From positions 1,892,001 through 1,956,000 of the forward strand of contig NZ_CP124535.1 in NCBI RefSeq assembly GCF_029953595.1: DNA of 64,000 nt, written 5' to 3'. Within the stretch, counting starts at the first letter, position 1, and each line of letters opens with the position of its first letter. The notes beneath the pieces are model-generated. The model was given only the letters and a program-made list of their open reading frames with translations, had not been told where the DNA came from and searched no databases. Shown here one piece after another: positions 1 to 8,974 of the stretch. Source of the DNA: Fuscovulum ytuae. GTDB lineage: Bacteria > Pseudomonadota > Alphaproteobacteria > Rhodobacterales > Rhodobacteraceae. The position numbers and the translations under genes are program-made.

Positions 1-1151
1 GCCATCGCGATGGGATGGCCCACCGCGCGGTATTGGCACATCATGTTCTTGTTCTGGAACACCACCCGCCCCCGCGCGCGATAGGCCTCCATCCGATAGG
101 GCGCCCCGGTCAGGTTCAACACCTGATTGCATTCGATAGCCGAGGTGCGCGGATACATCGAAAACGGCCCGATCCCCGTCAGGTCATCAATCTCCAGCCC
201 CGCAATCCGCCCATCGGGATGCACCCCGATCCGCCCCGTCACCACATGGTCGCGGGCATGGATATCGGTCTGGAAACTCTCCATCCGGTCCGCCACGAAT
301 TTCACCGGACGACGCAGCAGTTTCGCCGCCGCGCCCACCGCGATCTCATCGCCATAGGTGTGGATCTTGATCCCGAAACTGCCCCCCACATCGTTCGAGA
401 TGACGCGGATATCCTCCTCCGCCATCCCCAGATGGCGCGACAGGATCACCTGCATCATATGCGGGGCCTGCCCCGAATAATGCATGGTCAGCCGTCCCTC
501 GCCGGGGTCATAGTCCATCACCGTCGCGCGCGGCTCCAGCGTCACGCCCGTATGGCGGCCAAAGCGGAACGTCCGCTCCACCACCCGCACGCCGGGTTGG
601 GCCATGGCGGCGGCCATGTCCCCCACCTCCACCCGCCGCTCCCAAGCCAGATTAGACCCGAACTCCGGATGGATCACGGGGGCATCCGGCGACAGCGCCT
701 CTTCCATCCGCACCGCGGCGGGGATCGGCTCATAATCCGCCTCGATCCGCTCCACCGCATCCTCGGCCTCTGCCCGGCTGGCCGCGACCACCATCGCCAC
801 AGGCTCCCCCTGCCAGCGCACCACATCCACCGCCATCGCAGGCTGCGGCGGCGACCGCAGCCCCGCCAGATGCGTCAGAACCCCCACCCAAGGCGTCACA
901 TGCGCCGCCATCTCGGCCCCGGTCCAGACCGCCACCACCCCCGGCATGGCCCGTGCCTCGGTGACATCCAGCGAAACGATCCGCGCATGCGCATGCGGGC
1001 TGCGCAGAAAGGCCGCATGCACCATCCGCGGCAATTGGATGTCATCGACAAACCGCCCGCGCCCCTGCAACAGCCGCGCCGCATCCGCCCGTGGCTCCGC
1101 CTTCCCGATATAGCGGTTCGGACGGTCAAAGATCGTTGCAGGCCCCGTCAT
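1..1151 (-). CDS. Molybdenum hydroxylase large subunit (xanthine dehydrogenase/CoxL family), 3' part cut by window edge
   Basis: N-terminal 383 residues of a molybdopterin-binding hydroxylase subunit; the rest lies beyond the left edge. The start gives MTGPATIFDRPNRYIG and overlaps the Fe-S subunit stop as ATGA, so translation is coupled. The order FAD subunit, Fe-S subunit, Mo subunit is the CoxM-CoxS-CoxL layout. These enzymes hydroxylate a carbon next to N or O (CO, purines, nicotine, nicotinate and others) with water as oxygen donor, passing electrons through 2Fe-2S to FAD. The motif facing the Mo site reads QYRAVGHPIA. It is neither AYXCSFR of true form I CO dehydrogenase nor a plain AYRGAGR, so this is not expected to be a CO dehydrogenase. 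The substrate cannot be read from the sequence; neighbours point to an aromatic or heteroaromatic acid. Confidence 0.9.
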   Translation of the reverse strand, partial: MTGPATIFDRPNRYIGKAEPRADAARLLQGRGRFVDDIQLPRMVHAAFLRSPHAHARIVSLDVTEARAMPGVVAVWTGAEMAAHVTPWVGVLTHLAGLRSPPQPAMAVDVVRWQGEPVAMVVAASRAEAEDAVERIEADYEPIPAAVRMEEALSPDAPVIHPEFGSNLAWERRVEVGDMAAAMAQPGVRVVERTFRFGRHTGVTLEPRATVMDYDPGEGRLTMHYSGQAPHMMQVILSRHLGMAEEDIRVISNDVGGSFGIKIHTYGDEIAVGAAAKLLRRPVKFVADRMESFQTDIHARDHVVTGRIGVHPDGRIAGLEIDDLTGIGPFSMYPRTSAIECNQVLNLTGAPYRMEAYRARGRVVFQNKNMMCQYRAVGHPIAM

Positions 1152-1624
1152 GCCGCATCCCCCCCGATCACATCGCACACCGCCTCGACAATCGCCTGAT
1201 AGCCGGTGCAGCGGCAGTAATTCCCCGACAGATGCGCCCGTATCGCCGCCCGATCCGGCCCCCCGCCGCCTTCGATATATTCAAGGGCCGAGGCGATCAT
1301 CCCCGGCGTGCAGAACCCGCATTGCAACGCATTGCGTGCCGTGAAGGCCGCCGCCAGCGCCGCCGACCGCCCGCTATCCGCCAGCCCCTCCACCGTCACC
1401 ACCTCGCAGCCTTCCGCCTGCACCGCCAGCATCAGGCAGCCCCGCACCGTCACCCCATCCACAAGGATCGTGCAGGCCCCGCAGACCCCATGCTCGCAAC
1501 CCGCATGGCTGCCCGTCAGCCCCAGATCGTTGCGCAGGAAATCGAGAAGATTCCGCCGCACGGGCACATCGGCCCGCACCTCTTCGCCATTCACCCGGCA
1601 GGTCAGCCGCGCCATCCCTGTCAT
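1148..1624 (-). CDS. Molybdenum hydroxylase small [2Fe-2S] subunit (CoxS-like)
   Basis: A 158-residue two-cluster iron-sulfur subunit, the normal size for CoxS/NdhS proteins. The N-terminal plant-ferredoxin-type cluster uses Cys43, Cys48, Cys51 and Cys63 (GCEHGVCGAC followed by RGC). The C-terminal helical domain binds the second cluster through Cys102, Cys105, Cys137 and Cys139 (QCGFC and NYCRC). It relays electrons from the Mo subunit to the FAD subunit. ATGA overlaps join it to both flanking genes, which decides the start at 1624; an in-frame ATG nine bases downstream is a weaker option. A longer frame starting further upstream has no support. Confidence 0.95.
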   Translation of the reverse strand: MTGMARLTCRVNGEEVRADVPVRRNLLDFLRNDLGLTGSHAGCEHGVCGACTILVDGVTVRGCLMLAVQAEGCEVVTVEGLADSGRSAALAAAFTARNALQCGFCTPGMIASALEYIEGGGGPDRAAIRAHLSGNYCRCTGYQAIVEAVCDVIGGDAA

Positions 1625-2472
1625 GCCACAGCCTCCGCCCATGCCCGCCTTATCGCCACGCCTGCCAGATGCCGCCGCATCGGGGCCGAGGCATGGATGT
1701 CCCCCGCAAAGTCAATCTCGGCCAGCGCCGCCACCGCCCGGTCCAGCGCCGTGCCATCGCCCAGCGCCGCGCCCCGCAAAGCGACCTCGGCCCCTGTCGC
1801 GCGGATCGCCCGATCCGCCACCCCAAACAGCGCGATGCGCGCTTCCGCCACCCGTGCGCCCTCCATCGTCACGGCCACTGCCGCCCCGGCCAGTGCGAAA
1901 TCCCCATGCCGCCGCCCGATCTCGTGGAAACCGAACCGCATTTCCCCGGCCTTCGGCACTTCCAGCGCCACGATCAACTCACCCGGCCCCCGCGCGGTCT
2001 CGTAATGGCCAAGGAAGAAATCGCCCGCCGCCACCCGCCGCTCTCCCGTCAGCGATCGCAGCACCACCACCCCCTCCAAGGCCAGCAGAACCGCAGGCAC
2101 CTCTGCCGCCGGATCGGCCAGCGCAACCGACCCGCCAATCGTGCCCCGATTGCGGATCGCCGGATGCGCAATCTCAGGCAGCGCGCGCGCCAGAAGCGGC
2201 ACCTCCTTGGCAATCTCTTCCGACGCCATCAGGTCCGACCAGCGCGTCATCGCCCCGATCACCAGATGCCCACCTCCATCACAGATGCCCCGCAGCTCGG
2301 CCAAGGCCCCCAGATCGATCAGACGCTCGGGCATCGCCACCCGGAAATTCATCATGGGCATCAGGCTCTGGCCCCCGGCCAAGGGCATCGCCCCGCCCTC
2401 GCCTGCGGCCAATGCCTGCAAAGCATCCTCGATCCGCCCCGGTCGCAGATATCCGAACTCCGCAGCCTTCAT
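1621..2472 (-). CDS. Molybdenum hydroxylase FAD-binding medium subunit (CoxM-like)
   Basis: A 283-residue FAD subunit of a three-subunit molybdenum hydroxylase. It carries the two FAD-binding motifs of the family, AGGQS at residues 32-36 and TIGGS at 111-115 followed by DPAAE. It accepts electrons from the Fe-S subunit and passes them to a cytoplasmic or quinone acceptor. It is the first gene of the operon and overlaps the Fe-S gene by ATGA. About 60 bases upstream lies an operator-like inverted repeat (2531-2544) also found at three other promoters in this block, so the operon is probably controlled by the TetR protein at 2619-3260. Confidence 0.93.
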   Translation of the reverse strand: MKAAEFGYLRPGRIEDALQALAAGEGGAMPLAGGQSLMPMMNFRVAMPERLIDLGALAELRGICDGGGHLVIGAMTRWSDLMASEEIAKEVPLLARALPEIAHPAIRNRGTIGGSVALADPAAEVPAVLLALEGVVVLRSLTGERRVAAGDFFLGHYETARGPGELIVALEVPKAGEMRFGFHEIGRRHGDFALAGAAVAVTMEGARVAEARIALFGVADRAIRATGAEVALRGAALGDGTALDRAVAALAEIDFAGDIHASAPMRRHLAGVAIRRAWAEAVA

Positions 2473-2530
2473 GCGCCCCCCCGTTACGGTGGCCCGCGCA
2501 ACCCTCCCGCCACGCCGACCCCGCCCTTGT

Positions 2531-2544
2531 TTATCGATCTATAA
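2531..2544. promoter_or_regulatory. Putative TetR operator, copy 1 (molybdenum hydroxylase promoter)
   Basis: TTATCGATCTATAA, an inverted repeat with TTAT/ATAA arms and a 6-base centre, lies between the FAD subunit start and the 3' end of tetR. Near-identical 14-mers occur at 3299, 3377 and 6289, all in promoter regions of this block. Assignment to the neighbouring TetR protein is inference. Confidence 0.65.
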
Positions 2545-2618
2545 CTTAACCGCCGAACAGCATCTGGCAAGCCCGTTTCCATCCCCGGAAACGCGCCAAC
2601 CCTCGACCTTTTCGGAAA

Positions 2619-3260
2619 TCAGCCCCGCTTCAGCGCCAGCCCATGCAGAAAGGCCGCCACCGCATCCGCGATCACCTGCCGCTTGTCGGCGGAAACGCAG
2701 CTTTCATAGATCAGATCGCGCACGCCGTAATAGAAGATACCGCCATGCATGACCCAAGCGAACTCCACCTCGTCATCGCGCGGCACGGCCTCTGGCAATC
2801 CCGCCTCTGCCCGCGCCTCGATCACGATTGGCTCTAGGATGCGATGCCGGACAAGCTGCATGTAGCGGCGGTTGATATCCACGCCCTTCAGCCCGGAAAA
2901 CAGATAGATGCGCATCCATTCCCGGTTAAAGATCACATCGGTATAAGCGTTGTAGAATTCGTTCAGCCGATCCGCCAAAGGCCGCGACCGATCCCCGATC
3001 AGGGTCGCCCATTCCGGCTGCCAGCGGTTCACATAGACCGTCTCATAGACTTCGTGGATCAGGTCTTCCTTGCTTGGGAAATAGCGATAAAGCAGCGGCT
3101 GCGTCACCCCCAGCCGCTTGGCCAACCCACGCGTCGAACTTTCAAAGCCCTCTTCGGCAAAGAATTCCACCGCTCGCGTGACAAACTCGCGCCGCCGCTC
3201 GTCCGAAGGCAAACGCCGCCTGCGCGGCTTTTCCGCCCCCTCAGGCCGTTCATCCTTCAT
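2619..3260 (-). CDS. TetR/AcrR family transcriptional regulator
   Basis: A 213-residue one-component regulator. The N-terminal DNA-binding domain spans about residues 20-70. Its helix-turn-helix (STRGLAKRLGVTQPLLYRYF) is followed by PSKEDLIHEVYE, the usual end of the TetR_N domain. The C-terminal domain would bind the inducer. The ATG at 3260 is chosen because a purine-rich AAGGGG lies seven bases upstream; a GTG 18 bases further up has no such site. It sits between the molybdenum hydroxylase operon and the divergent cyclase-GST operon. A 16-bp palindrome at its own promoter and related sites at the others suggest autoregulation and control of the whole block, most likely as a repressor released by a pathway compound. 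Confidence 0.92.
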   Translation of the reverse strand: MKDERPEGAEKPRRRRLPSDERRREFVTRAVEFFAEEGFESSTRGLAKRLGVTQPLLYRYFPSKEDLIHEVYETVYVNRWQPEWATLIGDRSRPLADRLNEFYNAYTDVIFNREWMRIYLFSGLKGVDINRRYMQLVRHRILEPIVIEARAEAGLPEAVPRDDEVEFAWVMHGGIFYYGVRDLIYESCVSADKRQVIADAVAAFLHGLALKRG

Positions 3261-3297
3261 CGCGCACCCCTTCCGCACAGGGCCAACTTCGCCGCCC

Positions 3298-3313
3298 GTT
3301 ATCGATTGATAAC
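3298..3313. promoter_or_regulatory. Putative TetR operator, copy 2 (tetR promoter)
   Basis: GTTATCGATTGATAAC is an inverted repeat with 6-bp arms (GTTATC/GATAAC) and a 4-base centre. It lies 38 bases upstream of the tetR start and is the most symmetric of the four related sites. An autoregulatory position is typical of TetR operators. Confidence 0.7.
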
Positions 3314-3376
3314 AAATTCCGCCCTAGGGCGGCAAGTTTCCCCACCGCAGACCTATTGACGCGCCTTCCGTTTTAT

Positions 3377-3390
3377 TTTTCAGTCGATAA
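3377..3390. promoter_or_regulatory. Putative TetR operator, copy 3 (cyclase-GST promoter)
   Basis: On the minus strand this reads TTATCGACTGAAAA, with one half-site perfect and the other degenerate. It is 29 bases upstream of the cyclase-family gene and about 65 bases from copy 2, so the tetR-cyclase divergent promoter carries two sites. Confidence 0.5.
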
Positions 3391-3419
3391 ATAACGCAGG
3401 GCGCAAGGGGGAGGGTCCG

Positions 3420-4376
3420 ATGGCGAAATACACCCGCGACGATATCTACAAGGCCGCGAAAGAGCTGTCGAATTGGGGCCGCTGGGGGGCGGATGACCAG
3501 ATCGGCACGCTGAACAATGTCAGCCCCGAAGACGTGGTCCGCGCCGCTGGCCTGATCCGCAAGGGCAAGACCTTCGCCCTTGGCCTGAACCTGAAGGAAA
3601 AGATCCAGTCCGGCCTTTTCGGCGGGCGCTGGAACATGATCCACCAGATGCTCGCCACCGGGACCGATGCCGTGATCGGCGCGCAGGACGGGGACGGCAA
3701 GAAATACCTCCGCTACGCCGATGACGCGATCAACCTGCCCTGTCAGGGATCGACGCAATGGGACGCGCTCTGCCACATCTTCCTCGATGACAAGATGTAT
3801 AACGGCTACCCCGCCACCGACGTGACCGTGGCAGGTGCCGCCCGCCTTGGCATCGAACATGTCCGCGACAAGATGGTCGGTCGCGGCGTCCTTCTCGACA
3901 TCGCGCGCTGGAAGGGACTCGACAGCCTTCCCGACGGCTATCCCGTCACCAATGCCGACCTTGACGGCTGCGCCGCCGCGCAGGGCGTGGAAATCCGCAA
4001 GGGCGATTTCGTCATCATCCGCACCGGTCATCAGGAACGCTGCCTCGCCGCCGCCGACTGGACGGGCTACGCGGGCGGCGATGCCCCCGGCCTTGCCTTT
4101 GAAACCGCCTACTGGATTCGTCAGCACGACATCGCCGCGATCTGCGCCGATACCTGGGGCTGCGAAGTCCGCCCCAACGAATGCGACGAGGCGAACCAGC
4201 CTTGGCACTGGGTCGTCATCCCCGCCATCGGCATTTCCATGGGCGAGATTTTCTACGTCAAGGAATTGGCAGAAGACTGCGCTGCCGATGGGGTCTATGA
4301 ATTCTTCTTCACCGCCCCGCCGCTCCACATCCCCGGCGCGGCAGGCTCCCCCATCAATCCACAGGCAATCAAATGA
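3420..4376 (+). CDS. Cyclase family protein (PF04199-type metal-dependent hydrolase)
   Basis: A 318-residue member of the family that includes kynurenine formamidase and isatin hydrolase, which open amide or lactam bonds with a bound metal. The centre shows QGSTQWDALCH (about residues 109-119). The Asp and the final His match the family metal-binding pattern, but the leading His of the usual HxGTHxD motif is replaced. This is a feature of the longer branch of the family. No signal peptide is seen, so it is cytoplasmic. It starts an operon with the GST gene (ATGA overlap) and lies under a putative TetR operator. In this block it could open a hydroxylated N-heterocycle or hydrolyse an amide intermediate; that role is inference. 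Confidence 0.85.
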   Translation: MAKYTRDDIYKAAKELSNWGRWGADDQIGTLNNVSPEDVVRAAGLIRKGKTFALGLNLKEKIQSGLFGGRWNMIHQMLATGTDAVIGAQDGDGKKYLRYADDAINLPCQGSTQWDALCHIFLDDKMYNGYPATDVTVAGAARLGIEHVRDKMVGRGVLLDIARWKGLDSLPDGYPVTNADLDGCAAAQGVEIRKGDFVIIRTGHQERCLAAADWTGYAGGDAPGLAFETAYWIRQHDIAAICADTWGCEVRPNECDEANQPWHWVVIPAIGISMGEIFYVKELAEDCAADGVYEFFFTAPPLHIPGAAGSPINPQAIK

Positions 4377-5017
4377 CATTCATCCTCTGGGGCCGCGCCA
4401 GCTCGGCCAATGTGCAAAAGGCGCTCTGGGCGCTGGCCGAATTGGGCTTGCCTTACGAACACCGCATCGTGGGGGGCCGCTATGGTGGCACCGACGGCGC
4501 GGAATTCACCGCCCTCACCCCCACCCGCAAGGTGCCCGTCCTGCAAGACGGCCCCCTCGCCATCTGGGACAGCCATGCCATCCTGCGCCACTTGGGCCTG
4601 TGGCACGCGCCCAAGGACCATGCCCTGCACCTTGGCACGCCCGCCGCGATGGCCGCCTCCGATTCATGGCTCGACTTCACCTCGACCGTGCTGCAACCGC
4701 CCTTCATCCGGCTGTTCTGGCAACTGGTCCGCACCCCTGCCGATCAGCAAAGCGCCGCCGCACAAGAGGCCGCCAAGAAGGACATCGCCGCCGCCCTCAC
4801 CGAACTCGCGCGCGGGATCGATGATGACGGGCGGCTGGCCGGGGCCGATTTCAGCATGGCCGACATCGCGCCCGGCAGCCTGATGTATCGCCTGAACGAC
4901 CTCGCCCCCGAGGTGATCGCCGCCAACCCCAAAGTCGCCGCATGGGTCGCACGCCTTCAGGTGCGCCCCCACTGGCAGGCCCATGTCGCCACCAGCTACG
5001 AAGAACTGCGCGTGTAA
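4373..5017 (+). CDS. Glutathione S-transferase family protein
   Basis: A 214-residue soluble GST. The N-terminal thioredoxin fold starts FILWGRASSANVQKALW, with a Ser in the position used to activate glutathione, and includes the conserved KVPVLQDG cis-proline segment. The all-helical C-terminal domain contains the ADFSMADIAPG motif of the hydrophobic core. Its start overlaps the cyclase stop as ATGA, so both act together. In catabolic operons such proteins often isomerise cis/trans ring-cleavage products or detoxify intermediates. The substrate is unknown. Confidence 0.9.
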   Translation: MTFILWGRASSANVQKALWALAELGLPYEHRIVGGRYGGTDGAEFTALTPTRKVPVLQDGPLAIWDSHAILRHLGLWHAPKDHALHLGTPAAMAASDSWLDFTSTVLQPPFIRLFWQLVRTPADQQSAAAQEAAKKDIAAALTELARGIDDDGRLAGADFSMADIAPGSLMYRLNDLAPEVIAANPKVAAWVARLQVRPHWQAHVATSYEELRV

Positions 5018-5061
5018 CGAACCGGGCCGGGGGGGCCGCCTCCGGCCCCCCCGCACCCCCC

Positions 5062-6255
5062 CTATTCCACCATCACCGCCGTATCGCGCATGATCTCCTC
5101 CTGATGGCGGTTGTTCGCACCATCCGCATTCCCCCCCGGCGGATCATCAAACAGATAAGCCCCCAGCCGCCGTGACCGCGACCATGCCTTCTCGGCCTCG
5201 GGCACCCGTTCCGCCGAATAGGCCGCCAGCGCCGCCGCCACATCCCCCGCCCCAGCCAGATGCCGCGCCAAGGCCAGCGCATCGCAAGCAGCCTTCGTCA
5301 CCCCCATCCCCACATGGGGCCGTGCCACGCAGGCCGCATCCCCCGTCAGCGCCACCCGCCCCTCAGCCATCACGGGCGAGACATGGTCATAGATCGGCGT
5401 GAAAAAGGGGCGCTCGGCCACCCGCAAGATCTCTACAAAAGGCCGCGCCAGCCGCGCCTCTGCATCAGCCATCATCGCCGACACGACATCCTCCCGCACC
5501 AGTGGCGGCGGGATTGACACGGAATGCAGCACGCCCTCCCCATCCGTCAGCATGTCACGCAAGGCGCGCGGCTCTACCGGCACATACCAGACGAAATTGT
5601 ACCGCCGATGCCCCGGTCGCAGGTCATTCTCCGGCCCCGCGATGGGATAGCCGATGAACTCCCCCCCCGTTGGCAGGTGAAACCCGAAATGCGGGAACAC
5701 CTCCTCGCGCACCTGCACGGGCAAGTCCGCCTCATGGGCCAAGGTCCGCCAGACCACATAGCCGGAATAGACGGGCTGTACTTCAGGCAGCATCTGCCCC
5801 CGGATCGCCGACCTGAACCCATCCGCCCCCACCAGCACATCGCCCCGCGCCGCACGCCCATCGGCAAAGTGCAGCGTCACGCCATCCGCATCCTGCGCAT
5901 AACCCGCCACCGCCCGGCCCATATGATGCGTCCCCTCCGGCATCAGCGCCCGCAAACCCCGGTGAATGCGATCCCATGAGGTCACCACCTGCGGCAGGCG
6001 CAACCGCCCCACCTCGCGGCCCGCCAAATCCCATGTCACCCGATCCTCGACCGCCACGCCCAGATCGGCCACATCCACACCCACCGCCCGAAGCGCCGCC
6101 ACCAGCACGTCATGCGTCACGATCCCAGCGCCGCGCCCCGAAAGCTCCACCCCCGTGCGCTCGAACACCTCAACCTGCCAGCCCGCGCGCCGCAGGGCCG
6201 CCGCCGCGAACAGCCCGCCAATCGACCCGCCGCAGACCAGCGCCTTCCCCGTCAT
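5062..6255 (-). CDS. FAD-dependent aromatic monooxygenase, 2,6-dihydroxypyridine 3-monooxygenase-like
   Basis: A 397-residue single-component flavoprotein hydroxylase. It has the N-terminal Rossmann motif GGSIGG (residues 9-14), the DG-type segment VLVGADGFRS, and the second FAD motif VALTGDAAC. Several stretches (LSGRGAGIV, YSGYVVWRT, IGYPIAGPEND, and a following NFVWY) match the pattern I recall for 2,6-dihydroxypyridine 3-monooxygenase from nicotine degradation. It probably adds a hydroxyl to an aromatic or pyridine ring using NAD(P)H and O2. It is convergent with the GST gene and divergent from the cupin, sharing the promoter region that contains operator copy 4. The exact substrate is not deducible. 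Confidence 0.88.
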   Translation of the reverse strand: MTGKALVCGGSIGGLFAAAALRRAGWQVEVFERTGVELSGRGAGIVTHDVLVAALRAVGVDVADLGVAVEDRVTWDLAGREVGRLRLPQVVTSWDRIHRGLRALMPEGTHHMGRAVAGYAQDADGVTLHFADGRAARGDVLVGADGFRSAIRGQMLPEVQPVYSGYVVWRTLAHEADLPVQVREEVFPHFGFHLPTGGEFIGYPIAGPENDLRPGHRRYNFVWYVPVEPRALRDMLTDGEGVLHSVSIPPPLVREDVVSAMMADAEARLARPFVEILRVAERPFFTPIYDHVSPVMAEGRVALTGDAACVARPHVGMGVTKAACDALALARHLAGAGDVAAALAAYSAERVPEAEKAWSRSRRLGAYLFDDPPGGNADGANNRHQEEIMRDTAVMVE

Positions 6256-6285
6256 GCCACCGCTCCCTTTCCTCTGGCCACCCTC

Positions 6286-6305
6286 TATTTATCGCACTAT
6301 AAATA
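6286..6305. promoter_or_regulatory. Putative TetR operator, copy 4 (monooxygenase/cupin divergent promoter)
   Basis: TATTTAT-CGCACT-ATAAATA is a perfect inverted repeat with 7-bp arms. It contains the core TTATCGCACTATAA (6289-6302), which aligns with the other three sites. It sits 34 bases from the monooxygenase start and 43 bases from the cupin start, able to serve both. Confidence 0.65.
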
Positions 6306-6347
6306 AGAAGAGCCAGACGAAGAAGCAATCTCGAAGCGGAGGATGCG

Positions 6348-6749
6348 ATGACGCCCCACACCCCAGCGCAAGATTTTTCCGGCCCCCATTGGACGCCCGA
6401 ATTGCTGACCGAACTGGAACAGGGCCGCAGCAATGGTCGCGTAGGCTCCCGCATCGTGTCGGAAAGCGACCGGGTCCGCGTCTGGCTGATCGAATTGCAA
6501 CCGGGCGAACGCCTGCCCTTCCACACCCATGTGCAGGACTATTTCTGGACGGCCACCACACCAGGCCGCGCCCGGTCACGCTATGCCGACGGACGGGTGG
6601 CCGAGGTCACCTATGATCTGGGCGACACCCGCCATTTCAGCTTTGGCAAGGGCGAGTCGATGACCCATGATCTGGAAAATATCGGCGACAGCGTGCTGTG
6701 CTTCACCACGGTGGAATTCTTCGGCAGCGCGAACCCGCCCCTGCTCTGA
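6348..6749 (+). CDS. Small cupin-domain protein
   Basis: A 133-residue protein that fits a single cupin barrel. The first cupin motif is recognisable as PGERLPFHTHVQDYFW, with HTH supplying metal-ligand-like histidines; the second motif is near residues 105-125 (MTHDLENIGDSVL) and keeps a His. A GCGGAGGA ribosome site precedes the ATG at 6348. Such small cupins can be metal-dependent dioxygenases, isomerases or ligand-binding accessory proteins. Here it is divergent from the flavin monooxygenase and shares its operator, so it probably acts on a compound of the same pathway. Its reaction is unknown. Confidence 0.8.
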   Translation: MTPHTPAQDFSGPHWTPELLTELEQGRSNGRVGSRIVSESDRVRVWLIELQPGERLPFHTHVQDYFWTATTPGRARSRYADGRVAEVTYDLGDTRHFSFGKGESMTHDLENIGDSVLCFTTVEFFGSANPPLL

Positions 6750-6857
6750 TCCCTTTCCCCAGAGAAAGGAAAACCCGCCATCGGGCGGGATGCTCTATGT
6801 GCGCCAGCGCACGGTTAACCATGCCGCCAACCGATTTCACGCAAAAATCGGTATGAA

Positions 6858-6902
6858 CACTTTGCTGCACAAAACCCGGCACAAAACAGGGCACAGCCGT
6901 TG
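6858..6902 (+). repeat. 45-bp GCACAAAA intergenic repeat, copy A
   Basis: It contains three GCACA(AAA) units at a 12-base period. Closely similar 45-mers lie at 40484-40528 and 47092-47136. About 60 bases upstream is a GTGCGC/GCGCAC inverted repeat and GGTTAACCAT (6799-6822), also matched upstream of copy B. It lies between convergent gene ends. Function unknown. Confidence 0.75.
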
Positions 6903-6917
6903 TCGGCCAAATCCCTG

Positions 6918-6960
6918 AAAAGGCGGCGGAAAACGGTTACCTTAACCGTTTTCCGCCGCC
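6918..6960 (-). terminator. Rho-independent terminator of the tctCBA operon
   Basis: A perfect 18-bp stem (6922-6939 with 6943-6960) and a 3-base loop, followed on the minus strand by TTTT, begins 6 bases after the tctA stop codon. This is the strongest terminator-like hairpin in the window. Confidence 0.9.
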
Positions 6961-6966
6961 CCCGCT

Positions 6967-8484
<1,518 letters not shown>

Positions 8485-8485
8485 C

Positions 8486-8974
8486 TCAGCGCCCGAATAT
8501 CGCCATCTCGATCGGCCCGCCCGGCAGGTTCAACTGCAACAGGACGTCGAAAGCAGCGTAGATGACAAAGCCAAGGACAAGGCCCGAAGGGATAGCGATA
8601 TGGAACCGCCGCTCGCCAAAGGCCGCCGCCGCGCAGGTGAACAGGATCGTCGATCCAAGGATGAAACCGATCGTGTGGATCGTGGCAACCATCGCCGCCA
8701 TCCCGCCCAACAGCCAGATCAGCGGCACCGGATGTTGTTTTGGCCGCGCAGGCCCCGGATTGCGCCAACCTTCGATCCCCGTGCCAATCCCCAGCAAAAC
8801 AAGGACCGCCCCGATCAGTTTGGGCACATCACCCGCCCCGACACCGGAATATCCCGCCCGTGCCGGCACGCGCGCGCCGTCCCAGATCAGCAGCAGCCCA
8901 AGCCCCACCAAGGCCGCCGCAATAACGAACGCCGCCCCGTCGGGGCGGCGTCCCTTGGCACCTTGCGGTGTCAT
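8486..8974 (-). CDS. tctB: Tripartite tricarboxylate transporter, small permease TctB
   Basis: A 162-residue membrane protein with four predicted helices (about residues 17-32, 45-62, 85-105 and 115-140), matching TctB size and topology. The sequence of TctB proteins is poorly conserved, so the call rests mainly on topology and position between tctC and tctA. The start overlaps the tctC stop as ATGA. Confidence 0.9.
   Translation of the reverse strand: MTPQGAKGRRPDGAAFVIAAALVGLGLLLIWDGARVPARAGYSGVGAGDVPKLIGAVLVLLGIGTGIEGWRNPGPARPKQHPVPLIWLLGGMAAMVATIHTIGFILGSTILFTCAAAAFGERRFHIAIPSGLVLGFVIYAAFDVLLQLNLPGGPIEMAIFGR

Noticed and set aside
1-1151. Calling the molybdenum hydroxylase a CO dehydrogenase
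   Set aside because: The AYXCSFR active-site loop is absent and no cox accessory genes are visible.
15-1199. 394-residue open frame on the plus strand
   Set aside because: It is antisense to the molybdenum hydroxylase large subunit, is rich in His, Arg and Pro, and has no domain or ribosome site.
3324-4379. 351-residue minus-strand frame across the cyclase gene
   Set aside because: Mirror of a clearly coding plus-strand gene; composition is typical of an antisense frame in GC-rich DNA.
6774-6789. Terminator after the cupin gene
   Set aside because: A 6-bp CCCGCC/GGCGGG stem exists but no U-tract follows; too weak to list as a feature.
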